From Puccinia triticina (lineage: Eukaryota > Basidiomycota > Pucciniomycetes > Pucciniales > Pucciniaceae), in contig NC_070565.1 of NCBI RefSeq assembly GCF_026914185.1, positions 2,170,001 through 2,234,000 on the forward strand: a stretch of 64,000 nucleotides of DNA. Direction: 5' to 3'. Under the pieces are notes generated by a model. The model made no database searches. It saw only the letters and a program-made list of their open reading frames with translations, and was not told the origin of the DNA. A program made the translations under genes and the position numbers. Below are positions 1-11,852 of the stretch, one piece after another (within the stretch, counting starts at the first letter, position 1; each line of letters starts with the position of its first letter).

Positions 1-342
1 GGAAACATTGTTCTTGTTGGACTCGGAACCCTTGTTCATAATCACGCTTGAGGTGTGTTTTTCTCAAGTAGAGAGAGGCATTATAGGCTGGGCTGAAAAG
101 TTAAAGCTTGTAAATTTCAATTTCAATTTTATAATAGGAAGAAGACTTTGGAGTTCGGAAACGGAGTGTGGAATTTTCTGAGCGTAAGATTGAAGGCACA
201 CAAGATGTCAGAAAACATGTGTCTTTTATATAAAGATCACCAGCGCTTGAAAATTTTCTTTTGATCCTAATATTCTAAATAACTACCGGTACACCAAGTT
301 GCCACAGGCACATAAGTTGGAGAAGATTGGATTTTCGCAGGA
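1..342. other. Flank of the hAT element, no gene recognised
   Basis: AT-rich DNA lying outside the hAT element. After removal of that element this flank would join directly to position 7127. I see no convincing domain, splice pattern or repeat here. A short open stretch runs into the TSD but cannot be assigned. Confidence 0.4.
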
Positions 343-1872
343 CTTTCTACTAGAGATGGGCGCACGTAACCCGTTGCGGGTATCTGCTATCCGCTGGCGG
401 TTACCCGCCAGAGGCCCTTGGGTACCCGCCAGCGGATGCGGTTGCGGATTCGGATGTCTGAGATTCTGGCAGAATCCAGCGGATACCTGTGTATTTCAGC
501 GGGTATCCGATCTCCCTAGGGGATGCAAGCCGCAGCTGCGCAGAATCACTGCGAGGGCTTACCCTTGGCCCCACACCCCCGGCTCCCCCTTGGCCCCGTA
601 CCCCGACATACATGTCCTCCGCCCCATCCCCTGCTCCCCTCTAAGACCAAACACCATCATATCCGCCAACCATCACCATATCCTCCAACCACCACCACAC
701 TATGAATCGACGCAAGAGGCACCGACAAACAATTTCACGGACACCATCACCAGAGGTCCGCAACCAAACCACCATTGAATCACACGATGACCGCAAAGAT
801 CGTGAATCATTGGCACCTGCCAGAACTGATTCCACCGGCAAGCAACGTTTTTGTAAGTACTCCTCCTCTTGGTAGTGATTCATCATCCCACCCCTGACCA
901 CTTTCATCGTAGATCATGCACAGAGACTTTCCCAAAACCAAGTCAGTTCTGCCTACTCTTCCTATGAGCCACCTACGCTTTCCACTCAGCTGGATAAATT
1001 CAAACGGCGCATGATTGCATGGAAGTGTAAGACGTAAGTATCTCTTTTTCATTATGGTATCTTATCTTAATGATGAAATGCATGAATACTAATTGAAGGT
1101 GTGAAACTCTCAGATGTTCTACAACTATCAATCGGCCGACTTACAAATTGTCATGCAGTAATCTTCTCACACATGTGAGTCGATGTCTGAGGAAGCAGCA
1201 AGTACCCTCAAATAACAGGACACTTGCATCACTTGGTATATCTGGCACAGGGGAAATCGACCCAAGGGAGGTGGGTGTTTTTCAATCTTGAATCCTGTTT
1301 TTTCATCTTGTGACCTTGTCTGAATTGTTGAATCTCTGTAGGTTACACAAAGATGTGCTATTTGGTGCGCCAAGGGCGCCAAACCCTTTTCGGCCTTGGA
1401 AGACCAAAGCCTCAAGCAAGTTCTACATCTGACAATCCTCAAGTCCCTCCCAAATTGAAAGACGGTTGCAAACGCCATCCACTTCCTTTATTTAGCAGTT
1501 CAGGAGAAATTATGTGAGGAATTGAAGGTGGGTCCGTGAATTTTTAATTTCAATTAGGAAGTATATCTTGATATCTAATTTAAATCACTCTATTCAGAAG
1601 CACAAGGGCACGATGTACTTAGGTGTTGAAGCCTGGCAGACTCCTAATGGTTTCGACATCATTGGCGCAGTAATATACCGACTTTCAATTGATGGCACCG
1701 GTAATATTGGATTAGATGCCTCTCCCCTCGACTTTGTTCAGCTTAAAGAGCGGCACACAGGTGCATACTTGGCTTGCATGGTTCAGTATATTGTTGAGAA
1801 GTTTGGCTTGGCAGATCGGGTGCGAGCCTTCTTTTTCCATTTCTTAAATCTTCTCTCTATCTTGCTGACCGC

Positions 1873-2623
1873 TGTGGAACTCCGTCCGGTGCAGGCCGGC
1901 GGCAGTTAGGTGGAGGGGAATGGGGAAAAGAGGTTTGTGTGCCCTCCGGGTGATGGTCGGGATGAGCAAAGAGGATCGGTTGAGCGATGAGTTTTTGGGG
2001 GGGGGGAGATTTTACGACGGTGTTGAGCGCGCGTTGGCGGTTGGTTGTTTTTGAGGGATTAAGTGGAAAGACAGGGAAGGGAAGAAGAGGACTCCCGATG
2101 ATCAATAAGATTCAGGATGGCGCTATGGAGGGCGTCGGATAATCAACAATAAACTCTGATGGATTCCTAATTTGGGATCAGCTAGGTTCCATGCCCCCCT
2201 TCCTCAGATCTGAGTTCGTGGGCGAACTCAGACTCCAGGGGGCGCCGCGGACTGCGGACCCGTCATCACGCCCCGCACGCGCACAAAGACAAAACAAAAC
2301 AACACAAAACCACAAGCAGGCTACAAAAGAGAACAAACCAAACCCTCCCCACTGAACCCATCCAAAGCGCGCAGTAGAGAAAAGGAAAATAAAACAGAGG
2401 ATCCATGAAAAAGAAAACAACAACCTGAGAGAACAAGCAGAACAAACAAAGGAAAGGGTGATCCTGAACACGTCTTGAAGGCGCGACGCGCGCCGCGTCG
2501 CAAGATCTTGAAAGGAACTGAGTCTTGAGTCTTGAAGCTTGAATCCTGGGGCACCTCGACCAGCCGCGCGCCAGCGCACAATGCTTTGAACTGAGTCTAC
2601 ATCTGTACCATGCGGCACACCAC
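1873..2623 (+). mobile_element. Solo LTR (TGTGGAACTC family), copy 1
   Basis: The element starts TGTGGAACTCCGTCCGGTGC and ends in CACACCAC. It is flanked by ACCGC at 1868-1872 and 2624-2628. Counting the final A as part of the element gives TG...CA ends with a 4-bp TSD instead. It shares its start, a CTCCGGG block and a central GGGCGCCGCG block with the copy at 27229-28113. There is no coding sequence. It sits in an intron of the hAT transposase, so its insertion need not have broken the protein. Confidence 0.75.
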
Positions 2624-3752
2624 ACCGCATAACAATCTTGCTCTCATTAGATCTTTGGGATTGTCTCTGACAACGCCGCGAACAACAGGACTATGATTGG
2701 TGAGTTGGAAAAACTCAATTGGAAGCATTTCAAAGGGGAGACACAGTGGATACGGTGCTTTGCACATATCCTTAATCTTATTGTCAAGGCCGTACTTCAA
2801 CCGTTTTCACGCAACACAAAAAACACACAAGGCATCTCAGCACCTTCTGAGCTTGAAGATTCAGACGATGAAGAAGAAGCATGTCAACTCATTGATAGGT
2901 AAGCCTACATCAGATCATTCCGATCATTATATGGAATGATCTGATGATTGCCTCTGCAGTTTGGAAGATCAAGTTTATAGTGAATCAGATGATGACGGCC
3001 AGGAAATCACAACCAATGGAACTGATGGAGATGCGCCGATTGATGGAGAACTTACCGAAGAAGATGAGCTCTCTTTGTCCGATCTTCAAGACCTCAAAGA
3101 GGAAGGACCATACAATGCGTATACTTCAGAAATGTGTTGTCATTCGCTTGCAAAGGTTTTTTTTTCTCAGATTGACGCTGGTAAATTTCAATTAACTGAC
3201 ATTTACCCAATTCTTTCCTTAAGTTCTGTGCAATTGCAAACAAGCTGAAGAAGTCACCAACCTCCAAAGCAAAGTTTGTTGGGCTTTGCCAGGAAAATGA
3301 AATCAAGAGGCCACACAACATCAAGTGCGACGTCCCAACTCGCTGGAACTCCACCTACCTCCAAATCATGAGCATAGTCCAATGCAAGGATGCCATGTAA
3401 TTCAGATCCTTGCATACTACTCTCCCTGCGATCAAACTAAAATATCTTCTTGTTCCCACCAGTATTGTATGGCAATGCAACAAGCAGTTTGGAATGCCGC
3501 GCAACATGCATGTGAACCAGGAAGACCTTGACTTGGCAGCCGACCTTGTGCATGTACTCAAACCATTTTACGAAATCACCCTGCAAATATCAATCAAAGG
3601 CTCGGCTCGTGTTGCCAATGCTGTTGTCATGATCAATCAAATAAATTTGCTTTGTTCCACGGTGATAGCAAACGCGGATGGAAAATCACCTCCGGCTTTA
3701 TGAAATGCGTGCCGCGCTGGTCTTCAGCTGAAAAATAAGTATTACTCACTTA

Positions 3753-3931
3753 TGGTCCTCAAAGTTGGAATTCATGCATGCATAAATGCGTAAATCATAA
3801 ATTCATAAAAATTCTTTGGCTGGGAAAGCCAAAGATTACTTAAGCAGATTGGTGTGATCCCCTGCAAACAAAGTTTTATGAATTTATGATTTATGCATTT
3901 ATACATGCATGAAATTCAACTTTGAGGACCA
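3753..3931. mobile_element. Palindromic MITE, 179 bp, in the hAT transposase
   Basis: The terminal inverted repeats begin TGGTCCTCAAAGTTG and extend about 38 bp with few mismatches. A TA dinucleotide flanks both sides (3751-3752 and 3932-3933), which fits a Tc1/mariner or Stowaway-type MITE. Transposase-like sequence resumes directly after it (TDCSPIYRIAM), so it is an insertion into the gene. Confidence 0.75.
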
Positions 3932-4984
3932 TAACTGACTGACTGCTCGCCAATTTACAGAATAGCCATGGGTGAGTCTTTTCAGTGAACGCAATTTTGT
4001 TTCATCAGACCAGTTTAGAAACTAATCATCATTTTTTTTCTAAACTTCAAGTGCTACATCCATCTTTTAAAGATGAATACTTTAAGCTGGCCAAATGGCC
4101 TCAGGTGTGGATTGACGAAGCAATCGATCTGACTTGTGAGATCTATAATACTTGGTATAAGCCAAGAGAACCGCCTGCAGCCCCAAAACCGCCAAAAAAA
4201 GGACCTCCAAAGGTAAATTATATTCCTCAAGGATATTCACGGGTTGATTCCGCTCACTGACTCTTCCTACAGCCATCTGGTGTATTGGCAGGGCTCGGGG
4301 CTGCTGCAGTAGCCAGATCAACAGAAGCATCATCGGACCCCATGGATATATGGCTCAGTGGTGGCCTCTTTTTGGATGACAGGGAGCCAATTAACGGACT
4401 TGATTTGTGGGCGGAGCAGAAAAGAAGTGGAAATACACACCGCAGCCTCTTACAAATGGCGCTGGATGTTTTGTCTTGCCCAGGTAAGTCTTGCTTGCTC
4501 AATTATCACACCAACGATCAATCCAACACCCTTTGATCCTTGCTTATGTATAGCAACAACGGTGGATGTGGAGCGGACGTTCAACTTTGGCCGCAATTAT
4601 TTCTCTGCAAGGAGACACAAACTCCACCCAAAATCAGTAGGTCGAGGCCGTATGGCCTTGTTGTTCTACTCAAAGAACAACAAGATTCCGCCTCTCACTC
4701 TTCACCATAATTAGAATCCTTAATTACATCAATGACTACTTTTTTTGCGCAGCATTTCCCCATGTAAGGTTCCGAAATCCTGCGCAATAAAAGTAGGCTT
4801 TAACGTAATCAAATATTCTTAAACAGAGACACTGCCAGGGAGGACAATAATCACGGCAAGAGCCAATCAATACCTCCCAGCGGTCTTACCGACTTGATCT
4901 TCACAGTGCCTCCCCTTTTTATATTTGTTGCCCGGGAGTTCCAACAGCACAGCTATTACTCATTGTCACGAGCGGTACAATGCA

Positions 4985-5502
4985 TTTCCAATTGCAGTTC
5001 CCAACCATTCAAAAATCAAGATGTAACACCGCATACAAAAAATAGACATTTGCCACTTCGCTGCCTCCTCCGGCAGCAACACCGGTCTAATTTCTTTACT
5101 TGGTTCGAATGTCACCTCAAATATCCTTTTGCGGCCGGTTCCCCGGTGGCTTTCCGGTTACCCAGTCTCGAGCCACTTCCTAATTCTCCAAATGTCTTTT
5201 CTAATAGCCTTGCGCAAACAATTTCGTTGTCACAGATTATCCGTTTCCAATTGCAGTTCCCAACCATTTGAAAATCACGATGCAACACCGCATACAAAAA
5301 ATAGACATTTGCCACTTCGCTGCCTTCTCCGGCAGCAACACCAGTCTAATTTCTTTACTTGGTTTGAATGTCACCTCAAATATCCTTTTGCGGCCGGTTC
5401 CCCGGCGGCTTTCCGGTTACCCAGTCTCGAGCCACTTCCTAATTCTCCAAATGTCTTTTCTAATAGCCTTGCGCAAACAATTTCGCCGTCACAGATTATC
5501 CG
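4985..5502 (+). repeat. Two-copy tandem duplication, 259-bp unit
   Basis: Unit 1 (4985-5243) and unit 2 (5244-5502) are near-identical. Both contain CCAATTGCAGTTCCCAACCA, CGGCAGCAACACC and TTTTGCGGCCGGTTCCCCGG blocks. The duplication lies between the transposase end and the Helitron helicase fragment and may be part of the Helitron. No protein is recognised. Confidence 0.8.
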
Positions 5503-6294
5503 AGCAACTGCCCAATTCTTTACATTCACTTCCCGATGCATAACAATATCCCTGAAATGGCTACTAATTCCCACGCAATGACACAATACCCTATCCAAAA
5601 ATAGCACACCACCTGCAATGTAGACACATCATCAACACAACCCGTTTCTGCAATAGTCACAACAGCCCACACATCAAAGCAAACCCAACAACCAATCTCT
5701 ACTTCCGGCATATCTTTGCATCGCCATTGGTAACATCCGCTCACTACTCTACCGGCATGAGGGTGTTCAACTCTAAGGTCCCGCCTTCCCAACACACGGG
5801 AACTCACACGAATTTGTGTAACGCGTACGTGCCTGCCGACCACGTAGACCACATTTAAGCATTTAACAGGCCTATTATTTCCATAAACAATCATAGTTCA
5901 TGGAAACAGTACTTTCCCACCCACTCCGCTATGTACCAACCTCAAAAATTGTGACTAAACCAATTCCGGGCACAGCGGCTCGTATGTTCATAAGTAGCGC
6001 GCCGCAAAATCCTATCCCACTTACTTAGTCAATCATCCTGTTCCCGCTTCTGTTTCATGATTTCCACCACATTGCCAAATGCCCACCAGATCATGACGAT
6101 TGCTGTAATTTGATGACTCATCCGTTGGCAAATTGCAATGTTGGTTGCACCTTTGGTCCTGCACCACAACAACCCATTTTGACACATTGCCGTCTGCAGT
6201 TATCAACCCGCGCTTACCGATTGAGTAATCAGTGATAACGGTTTAATCATTGTTTACAATGATTACGCAATCAGTTCGTGTCCTTTGTGTATGA

Positions 6295-6504
6295 TCGCAG
6301 TTAACAACAATGACGATCAACAAAGCTCAAGGACAAACTCTTGGGCGAGTTGGGGTATTTCTTCCGCAACCAGTTTTTTCTCATGGGCAACTGTTTGTTG
6401 CACTTTCACAAGCTACAACTTGGGCAGGTGTTTGTGTTGGAATTGTTAGCTCTGATGTAAACTGCTCGGGAACTGGAAATGTGGTAAACCTGTTGGTTAT
6501 TTGA
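6295..6504 (+). pseudogene. Helitron Pif1-like helicase, C-terminal fragment
   Basis: The reading frame gives MTINKAQGQTLGRVGVFLPQ followed by PVFSHGQLFVALSQATTWAG. This is the last motif block of the Pif1-type helicase domain of Helitron RepHel proteins (family knowledge: T-x-N-K-x-Q-G-x-T and V-A-L-S-R-A-T). Here the Arg of the second motif is Gln. An AG splice-acceptor-like site precedes it near 6299. The Rep domain and the remaining helicase motifs are missing, so this is a remnant. Confidence 0.8.
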
Positions 6505-6737
6505 CAAGCGGTGGTGTGACCAATAAAATTGTTTTGCAATATATGTGTAACTATTTCAACATAGAAATGGTTGTCTTTGTTGTTTCTGAAAAAACTGTCA
6601 CTTTGTTGAGATTTACTTGACCTATCTTTTTTGTACTTGTACTATTAGTTGTGTTAGAGTTGCTTTGTAGTCTGTGCGCAGAAATATATCTTGATATATG
6701 AGTTGTATGTGGGACACAGTTGCGGTGCCCGCTGGCA

Positions 6738-6761
6738 GCGGCGCAGCCGCAATTTCTCTAG
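6738..6761 (+). mobile_element. Helitron 3' terminus (hairpin plus CTAG)
   Basis: A GC-rich hairpin, GCGGC-GCA-GCCGC, at 6738-6750 is followed by seven bases and then CTAG at 6758-6761, with T next. Family knowledge: Helitrons end in a short hairpin followed by CTRR and insert between A and T. Its position about 230 bp after the helicase fragment on the same strand supports the call. The 5' end was not located. Confidence 0.7.
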
Positions 6762-7126
6762 TTACTTAGAAAAACGCCAGAATAGGTTGAAGTCAACAAA
6801 GAAGGGAACTGTGCTGACAGTGGAATGATGTGCTATCAGCACAGTTATTTTATATGTCAATACATGTTTTATCTCATTCTTTAGCATGTTTTGAGGCGCG
6901 GGTATCCGCAGACACCCGCGCCGCGGTTATCTTTTTTTTTTCTGTTATTCAAATGTATATTTTGTGTCTTGAGCACCTTTTGAGGGGCGGGTATCCGCCC
7001 AGGCGCGCGGGTACCCGCTGTCGGATGCGGATGCGGATGCGGATGCCAGGAAATGGCTAAAATTGACCACGGGTATCCAAAAACGCGCGGGTACCCGGAT
7101 GCGTGGCGCCCATCTCTACTTTCTAC

Positions 7127-8150
7127 TAATATTTTCTACCTTGTGAGACTGAAGAAATGTAAAAGGAGGAGATTTTCTCAGAGGTCCTGTGACCAGGTCT
7201 TGGAGTCCGGGGACCGGGATCATGGATGGCACACAGATCAATATCATCTGAGCTTCCGGCTGGACCAGATCAGCAAGGCAAAGCCCACGGGCGCCCGACG
7301 GGCAGCCCGCGCCGACCCGCTCTGTTTAGAAACTTTAACAGGCCGGGCCAAAGCTCAATATTTTTACAAAAGTACTGTCCGCACCCGGCCCAAACCCGGC
7401 CGGGTTTGGGCGGCCTGTTGGACAACCGGCCCAATTGTCAACCTTAACCACAAGCAATCAAAGGTATACTCAAGAGCCTAAAGATTACCAAAGATTCAAT
7501 ATCTTATTGACACACAGAGCTCAGCCAAACGTAAATTCACATCATCCGGGTGCCAATGAAATCTTTGCTGAGATTGTGTGATGATCTCCTGACCCTATAC
7601 GGCCCATGTTCCTGCATCCCCAACAAACAACAATGGGCCTTTACTTTACAGTTATTGGTAAATTAAAGATATAGTAGATGTTTTTGGCTCAATAATATAA
7701 CAGATAGCACTCCAATCAGTAAAGAAATTTTCTTCACTATAACACATATTTGATTTTTTAATTTTTTTATACAGGTACAGTATCAGTCAAAGTAATTTGT
7801 TTTTTTTTTTGTTGATGGGAGCTTGCAAAAGGCTCCTTATAACCACAAAAAGGCATTTGCACCTTGTTTTGCCCCTTCTTGTTTCAATAAGCAGGGGTCA
7901 AAGTACATTTAAACCCACTTTTACCCCTGGTTATTGAAATATTTAGGGTTGAAACATGTTTAATAGGGCTCTCTACTATTTCAGCCCATTGGAAAAAATT
8001 CCTTTACTATAACCAGTAAAGTACCGGAGATGATAAAAAAATCTGTACCCTACTGGAAGGGCCTGGTTATAGTAAAGTATAGTAAAGGCCCACCATTGCA
8101 ACAAAGAAATAATACCTACCTTGATATATTCCACCACCTGCAACCTTACT
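7127..8150. repeat. Unassigned repeat-rich spacer
   Basis: No gene is recognised. A GC-rich block at about 7255-7440 has repeated GGCCCGG/CCGGGTT motifs resembling ends of a DNA transposon, but no TSD was found. A 15-bp hairpin, CTTTACTATAACCAG, lies at 8002-8016 with its complement at 8063-8077, and a second imperfect palindrome lies near 7880-7960. These look like MITE debris. Confidence 0.4.
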
Positions 8151-8151
8151 A

Positions 8152-9650
8152 TGCAAGCTTCAAAAGTGATCCACAAGGCTAGAAAAATTGAGGGTGGCCA
8201 CGGAGACGCAAATAGTACCTTTGCCGGGAGGTTCCAGGCATGTTCCGGGGATGTGAGCAAATAAGAAACCACAAAGCAATTTATAGGGGGGGATTTCTGG
8301 CAATCTCCTGTACAATGGCCCTGGGCCTTGGGAAGAACTGGAAGCGGGTCCAATTGGTTGTTCACGTTGGACGAGGAGATCCCGCATCAATCTGCCAGAT
8401 GATTGGGCGTTGTGGAAGAGGGGGAACCAACGGATTAGCTATCTTGTTTGTTGAGGTAAATAGAAGATTGGGTAAGAATTGTGTTGAAGAATTTGTTACG
8501 CCAGCTAAACAAACTAATGATGAAAGGATGGATGCTCTTGCAATGACACCGGTCTGCTGAAAAATATGTTTTGCCATTGATAACATGTAAGACAATTCAT
8601 CTAGATGCATAAAGTTTTAATCATGAAATACTTAAAACGTTGCTGTTTTCTCATTTTGTACAGGGTTGGATATATACCATTATCCGTTAATGATCCCAAT
8701 GTGATCTGGGAGCGTGCTAGCCAAAGGGATATGAATTTTCCCTTGTGTTTGTGCTCTAACTGCAAGCCAACCAAAGTGTCCAGCGTGCTGGATAACTTCC
8801 CAAAATTCACAACATCAAACTTTGATCAGTTCATGGAAACCGAGGAAGACTTGCCAAACAATCCTTTGAACACCACTTACGTTAGACCATCTCAATGTTC
8901 ATCTTGTCGGCTTGGATCAACAAAGAGCCCACTTTGTTCGGTGCTTGAAGAAATAGCCGCTCAACTTGTTAGTGAATTTGCCCAACTGTTTGCAGAGACG
9001 TTTGATCCAGAAACCGCAGAAGTACATACCAAGCAAATGTTTGAAATACAACAAGCAAGAGCATTTGCCCTGGCAGTTGAAAGGGACCTTCCCCTGACAG
9101 AAATCACCCGGATTATTGGTGGCGAGATGATCATTGGCCAGATGGAGCACTTGCAAAAAAATGTGGTGACTATTTATTGCTTGGGCAGTACTTACCAGGA
9201 TTATGTAAGGGGAAAAACAAGTCAAAAAAGAAAATGTAAAGAAGGGGACGGTACAAACTCAAGGAAACCACTGACCAAAACCAAGATGGAGAGGGAACGG
9301 AAAAGACTAAAATGGCTTGAGGATTGGGTTGTTTTAGAAAAGTACAAAAGGGAAAATGAAGAGCGGCTGTGGGGTAAGGATACTTTACCAGGACCGGGGC
9401 CACCTGAAGAAGTACCAATAGCTGTACCTCCCACAACAGAAGATCTTGTTTTAGATGTACCCGCAACGCCTCACAAGGCAATTGATTCAGTGAACCCTGT
9501 ATCTGGACCAAAAAAATTCAAATTGGTTAAAGTTGCACCATTATTGGGATCCAGGCCGGCTGAACCTCCCGGAATCTCACCAATAAAAATACCTGACCGG
9601 ATTCAAGCAGCGGGATCATTTTCTTTGTCGCCAAGCTCCTCCGTGTTGTC
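8152..9650 (+). pseudogene. RecQ-type DNA helicase, C-terminal part, broken
   Basis: The fragment carries the end of a superfamily 2 helicase core: STFAGRFQACSGD, then ISCTMALGLGKNWKRVQLVV and GDPASICQMIGRCGRGG, which contains helicase motif VI (QxxGRxGR). An intron is likely at 8587-8663 (GTAAG...CAG). It joins AT|G so that MVGYIPLSVNDP follows. Exon 2 then runs open with a Cys cluster (CLCSNCKP, CSSC) and a basic region (SQKRKCKE, KTKMERERKRLKWL). Breaks: a frame change near 8256 and TGA at 8558-8560. The upstream ATPase motifs are absent. The Pro-rich C-terminus runs into unrelated sequence near 9650. The layout resembles the large RecQ-like families of rust genomes, an inference from memory. 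Confidence 0.65.
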
Positions 9651-9897
9651 AATTGTTTCCTGGTGGAGGGTGGTTGCCGGACGCAATCAATTCATCTTGG
9701 TGCTTCCCTTCTTCACATTGGATTGCATCAGCTTGAAGCCGTTGCTGTAGATGTCCACGACTTCTTTTTGTTTCTTTCTGTTGGTTTTTGATGAGATGCC
9801 GCAAATATTGTACTGGTTCTCCATCTTCATAAAAATAACCATGGATGGTGTTGAAATCCTGTTTTTGTGTGTTTGATAAATGTGCGCTTGTCCACAT
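9649..9897 (-). pseudogene. Unrecognised ORF fragment
   Basis: An 82-codon open frame on the minus strand with a readable start (TSAHLSNTQKQDFNTIHGYF) and a Gln/Lys-rich middle. It overlaps the apparent 3' break of the helicase remnant, so it may be the edge of another element. I do not recognise a family. Confidence 0.3.
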
Positions 9898-10902
9898 TGT
9901 TCATTCAGGGAGTCAAGTAGTTCTCGCAGCTATCAAGAATGAACATATTTAATTGTAGGAGAAAGTAGAAAAAAGATTGGTAAACTCCGTTAGAATTCAA
10001 TCTGTATTGCTGTAAAATGATAAGTTAGAACCAGGCTGAGGAGACAAGATCAGATCAAAGGAAAGAGGAATAGAATAAAAAAGAGAAAACAATTTACCAC
10101 CACAAGAGATCTGATAATCTAGAGACAACCTGAGACAATGTAGAAGAGAAAGAGGAGGAGAACAAGGACACTGGAGATGAAAGATGGAATGGAATGAAAG
10201 GAAAGGGAAGGGGATGAGTCGAGGACAAGAAGACCAAGGATGTTGTCAATCTTTTCTCACCAAATTGAGAATTGAGCCAATCTGAGGTTACAAGTCTTGA
10301 GCAATGTCAAGAGTAAGATAGACGTCTTGATCAATGTCAATACTTGAGGGAGGAGATCAAGTTCTTGAGAAATGTTGAGACAAGGGAGTGGTCAGAGGAG
10401 CGGACTGGGGAGCGGACCAAAGAGAGCCAGCGGAGGCCAGGAGAGAATCTATTGAATTGGCCCTTTTGCAGGGCTGTCACGGCAAAAACTCAACAAACTC
10501 ACAACTGGAATTGCAAGTGAATACTCATCTTTTAACCATTCAATTTGGGTACCCATACCTGTATTGTTATAGAAATACTTGTACCCATACCTGTATTGTT
10601 ATAGTTGAGTTGTGTTGTCCTTGTTTCATGTTTTCTCTCTTTTGTTTTCCTGCCTCAAACCTTTTCTTCACCTTTCACACATGTGACATCCTGTAGGTAG
10701 TTACCTGTGGCAGCAGAGACGTGGAAGTCTTTTCCTCATCCTTCCACAAACTCACTCACCCTCTGTGTTCTGCTGCCACAGGTTAGTATTTCTTCCTTCT
10801 CTCTCTTTTCCTTTTGTTCTTTCTTTCCTTCTCTCTGATGCAATGAACTCATCCTTCCACAAAATCACTCACCCTCTGTGTTCTGCTGCCACAGGGTTCA
10901 TT
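9898..10902. repeat. Non-coding stretch with short direct repeats
   Basis: Purine-rich DNA with no recognised gene. Two direct repeats are visible. A 28-bp block containing CCCATACCTGTATTGTTATA occurs twice between 10549 and 10603. A roughly 45-bp block containing CACTCACCCTCTGTGTTCTG occurs at about 10736-10781 and 10848-10895. These could be replication-slippage products inside a decayed element. Confidence 0.5.
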
Positions 10903-11849
10903 GCAACAATACTTCAAGAAAAAGTTCTGATTTTCCAAGTATGTAAAAGTCTGTTGCCACAAAGTGATTGGGTCTCCTGGTCTGAGAAATGAGGAGTGAA
11001 TGTTTCAGTACCAACCGCAGCCCCGGGGGAAGTAGATACATGCGCGGCAGGTTGATTGCATAATTTGTGAGCCCTTGGATTCCCACAGCCATAACCAACC
11101 ACCGCTTCCAAATATTCAGAACACGGCCGATATCCCCAGCCTTCATGGCACAGTTGCATTTGAAAATAGTTGAGAAGTCGCGAAGGCGGAGGAGCATGTT
11201 GGCAAGACCGGGGGCTTTGGAATTCTTTGATTTGGACAGCGCCTGCGGAGAGAGATAGTTATTGTAAACTGAGTCAATAACAGAATTGATATCCTGTGCT
11301 TTCATTGAGAGCTTCTCTTTGGGGAAAGAGTCGGTTTGTTTCCCCATAATCAATCTGAATGAAAGAGAGAAATGATGAGAAATAATGTTAAGCTTTTCCA
11401 TTTACAGCATCAAAAAACAGCGATATGAGGAGAGGAAGCATACAAGATGAGGTAAGCAATTGTTGCTTCATGAACCTTCTGTACTTGAACAAGCATCAGC
11501 AAGAAATCCTTCTTGTGGAGGACTTGATTTGATTTGACCCCTAGCGCCTTGAGGAAGTGCCAGCAACCAATGTCTTTTGAATCCAAACTGTTGCCAAAAT
11601 GTAGGGGAATAAGCACCTGCGCAACGTTCCAGAGAGTATTCACGCCGCCTAATAAAGTGAAAGGGTTGGCCAGACTCTCCTCAGGGAAATTGTTGGGTTC
11701 ACTCTGGGCTTTCAAGCTGCTGAAGTTGAGACAAGTTCCTAGATCACCTTCAAGTATCATGAGCCTTGATGCAAACTTTGCCGCAGTGAGTCCACTTTGT
11801 CGGGCAAGCCCTTCAAATACCTTGCTAACAACTTTGGAACTGTTATTGG
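10903..11849 (-). pseudogene. DUF6589-type basidiomycete protein, broken
   Basis: Reading on the minus strand from 11849, the frame contains SSKVVSKVFEGLARQSG, LLGGVNTLWNVAQVLIPLHF and DIGCWHFLKALG. After a frame change near 11405 it continues with VIDSVYNNYLSPQAL, LANMLLRLRDFSTI and KAGDIGRVLNIWKRW. From memory this is the conserved core of DUF6589, a domain expanded in basidiomycetes and often near transposons; its function is unknown. The N-terminal half is cut off by LTR-like sequence beginning at 11853, and the C-terminus is lost near 10903. It is clearly not intact. Confidence 0.6.
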
Positions 11850-11852
11850 ATG

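Larger units (their letters stand above)
702..4714 (+). pseudogene. hAT-family transposase, multi-exon, broken
   Basis: This is a cut-and-paste DNA transposase. Exon 1 runs 702-852 (starts MNRRKRHRQT), followed by a 60-bp intron, and exon 2 runs 913-1033. The next part has a BED-like Cys/His pattern (WKCKTCETLRC, then C and H residues). Then come the catalytic-core segments YLGVEAWQTPNGFDI, IVSDNAANN, KGETQWIRCFAHILNL, CDVPTRWNSTYL and LHPSFKDEYFKLAKWP. The C-terminal hAT dimerisation motif TTVDVERTFNFGRNYFSARR lies near 4560-4610. Damage: a TGA at 1456-1458 in a position where Arg would fit, a MITE at 3753-3931, and a solo LTR at 1873-2623. The LTR sits inside an intron that begins after codon CGG at about 1820 and ends before ATCTTTGGG near 2651. 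Exon joins beyond exon 2 are approximate. Confidence 0.82.
351..7118 (+). mobile_element. hAT DNA transposon with nested insertions
   Basis: The element is bounded by inverted ends TAGAGATGGGCG and by a perfect 8-bp TSD, CTTTCTAC, at 343-350 and 7119-7126. An 8-bp TSD is diagnostic of hAT elements. Just inside each end are many copies of GGTACCCGC- and GCGGATAC-type motifs (about 360-520 and 6890-7110), including four GGATGC units near 7030. These look like subterminal transposase-binding repeats. The interior carries a transposase gene at 702-4714, a solo LTR, a MITE and a Helitron end. The transposase is disrupted, so this copy is probably not autonomous. Confidence 0.9.

Noticed and set aside
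299..778. Hypothetical 159-codon protein at the left edge
   Set aside because: The frame crosses the hAT TSD and subterminal repeats, and the bona fide transposase uses a different frame from 702.
7976..8365. Minus-strand ORF of about 129 codons
   Set aside because: Antisense to the RecQ remnant, whose sense frame carries recognisable helicase motif VI.
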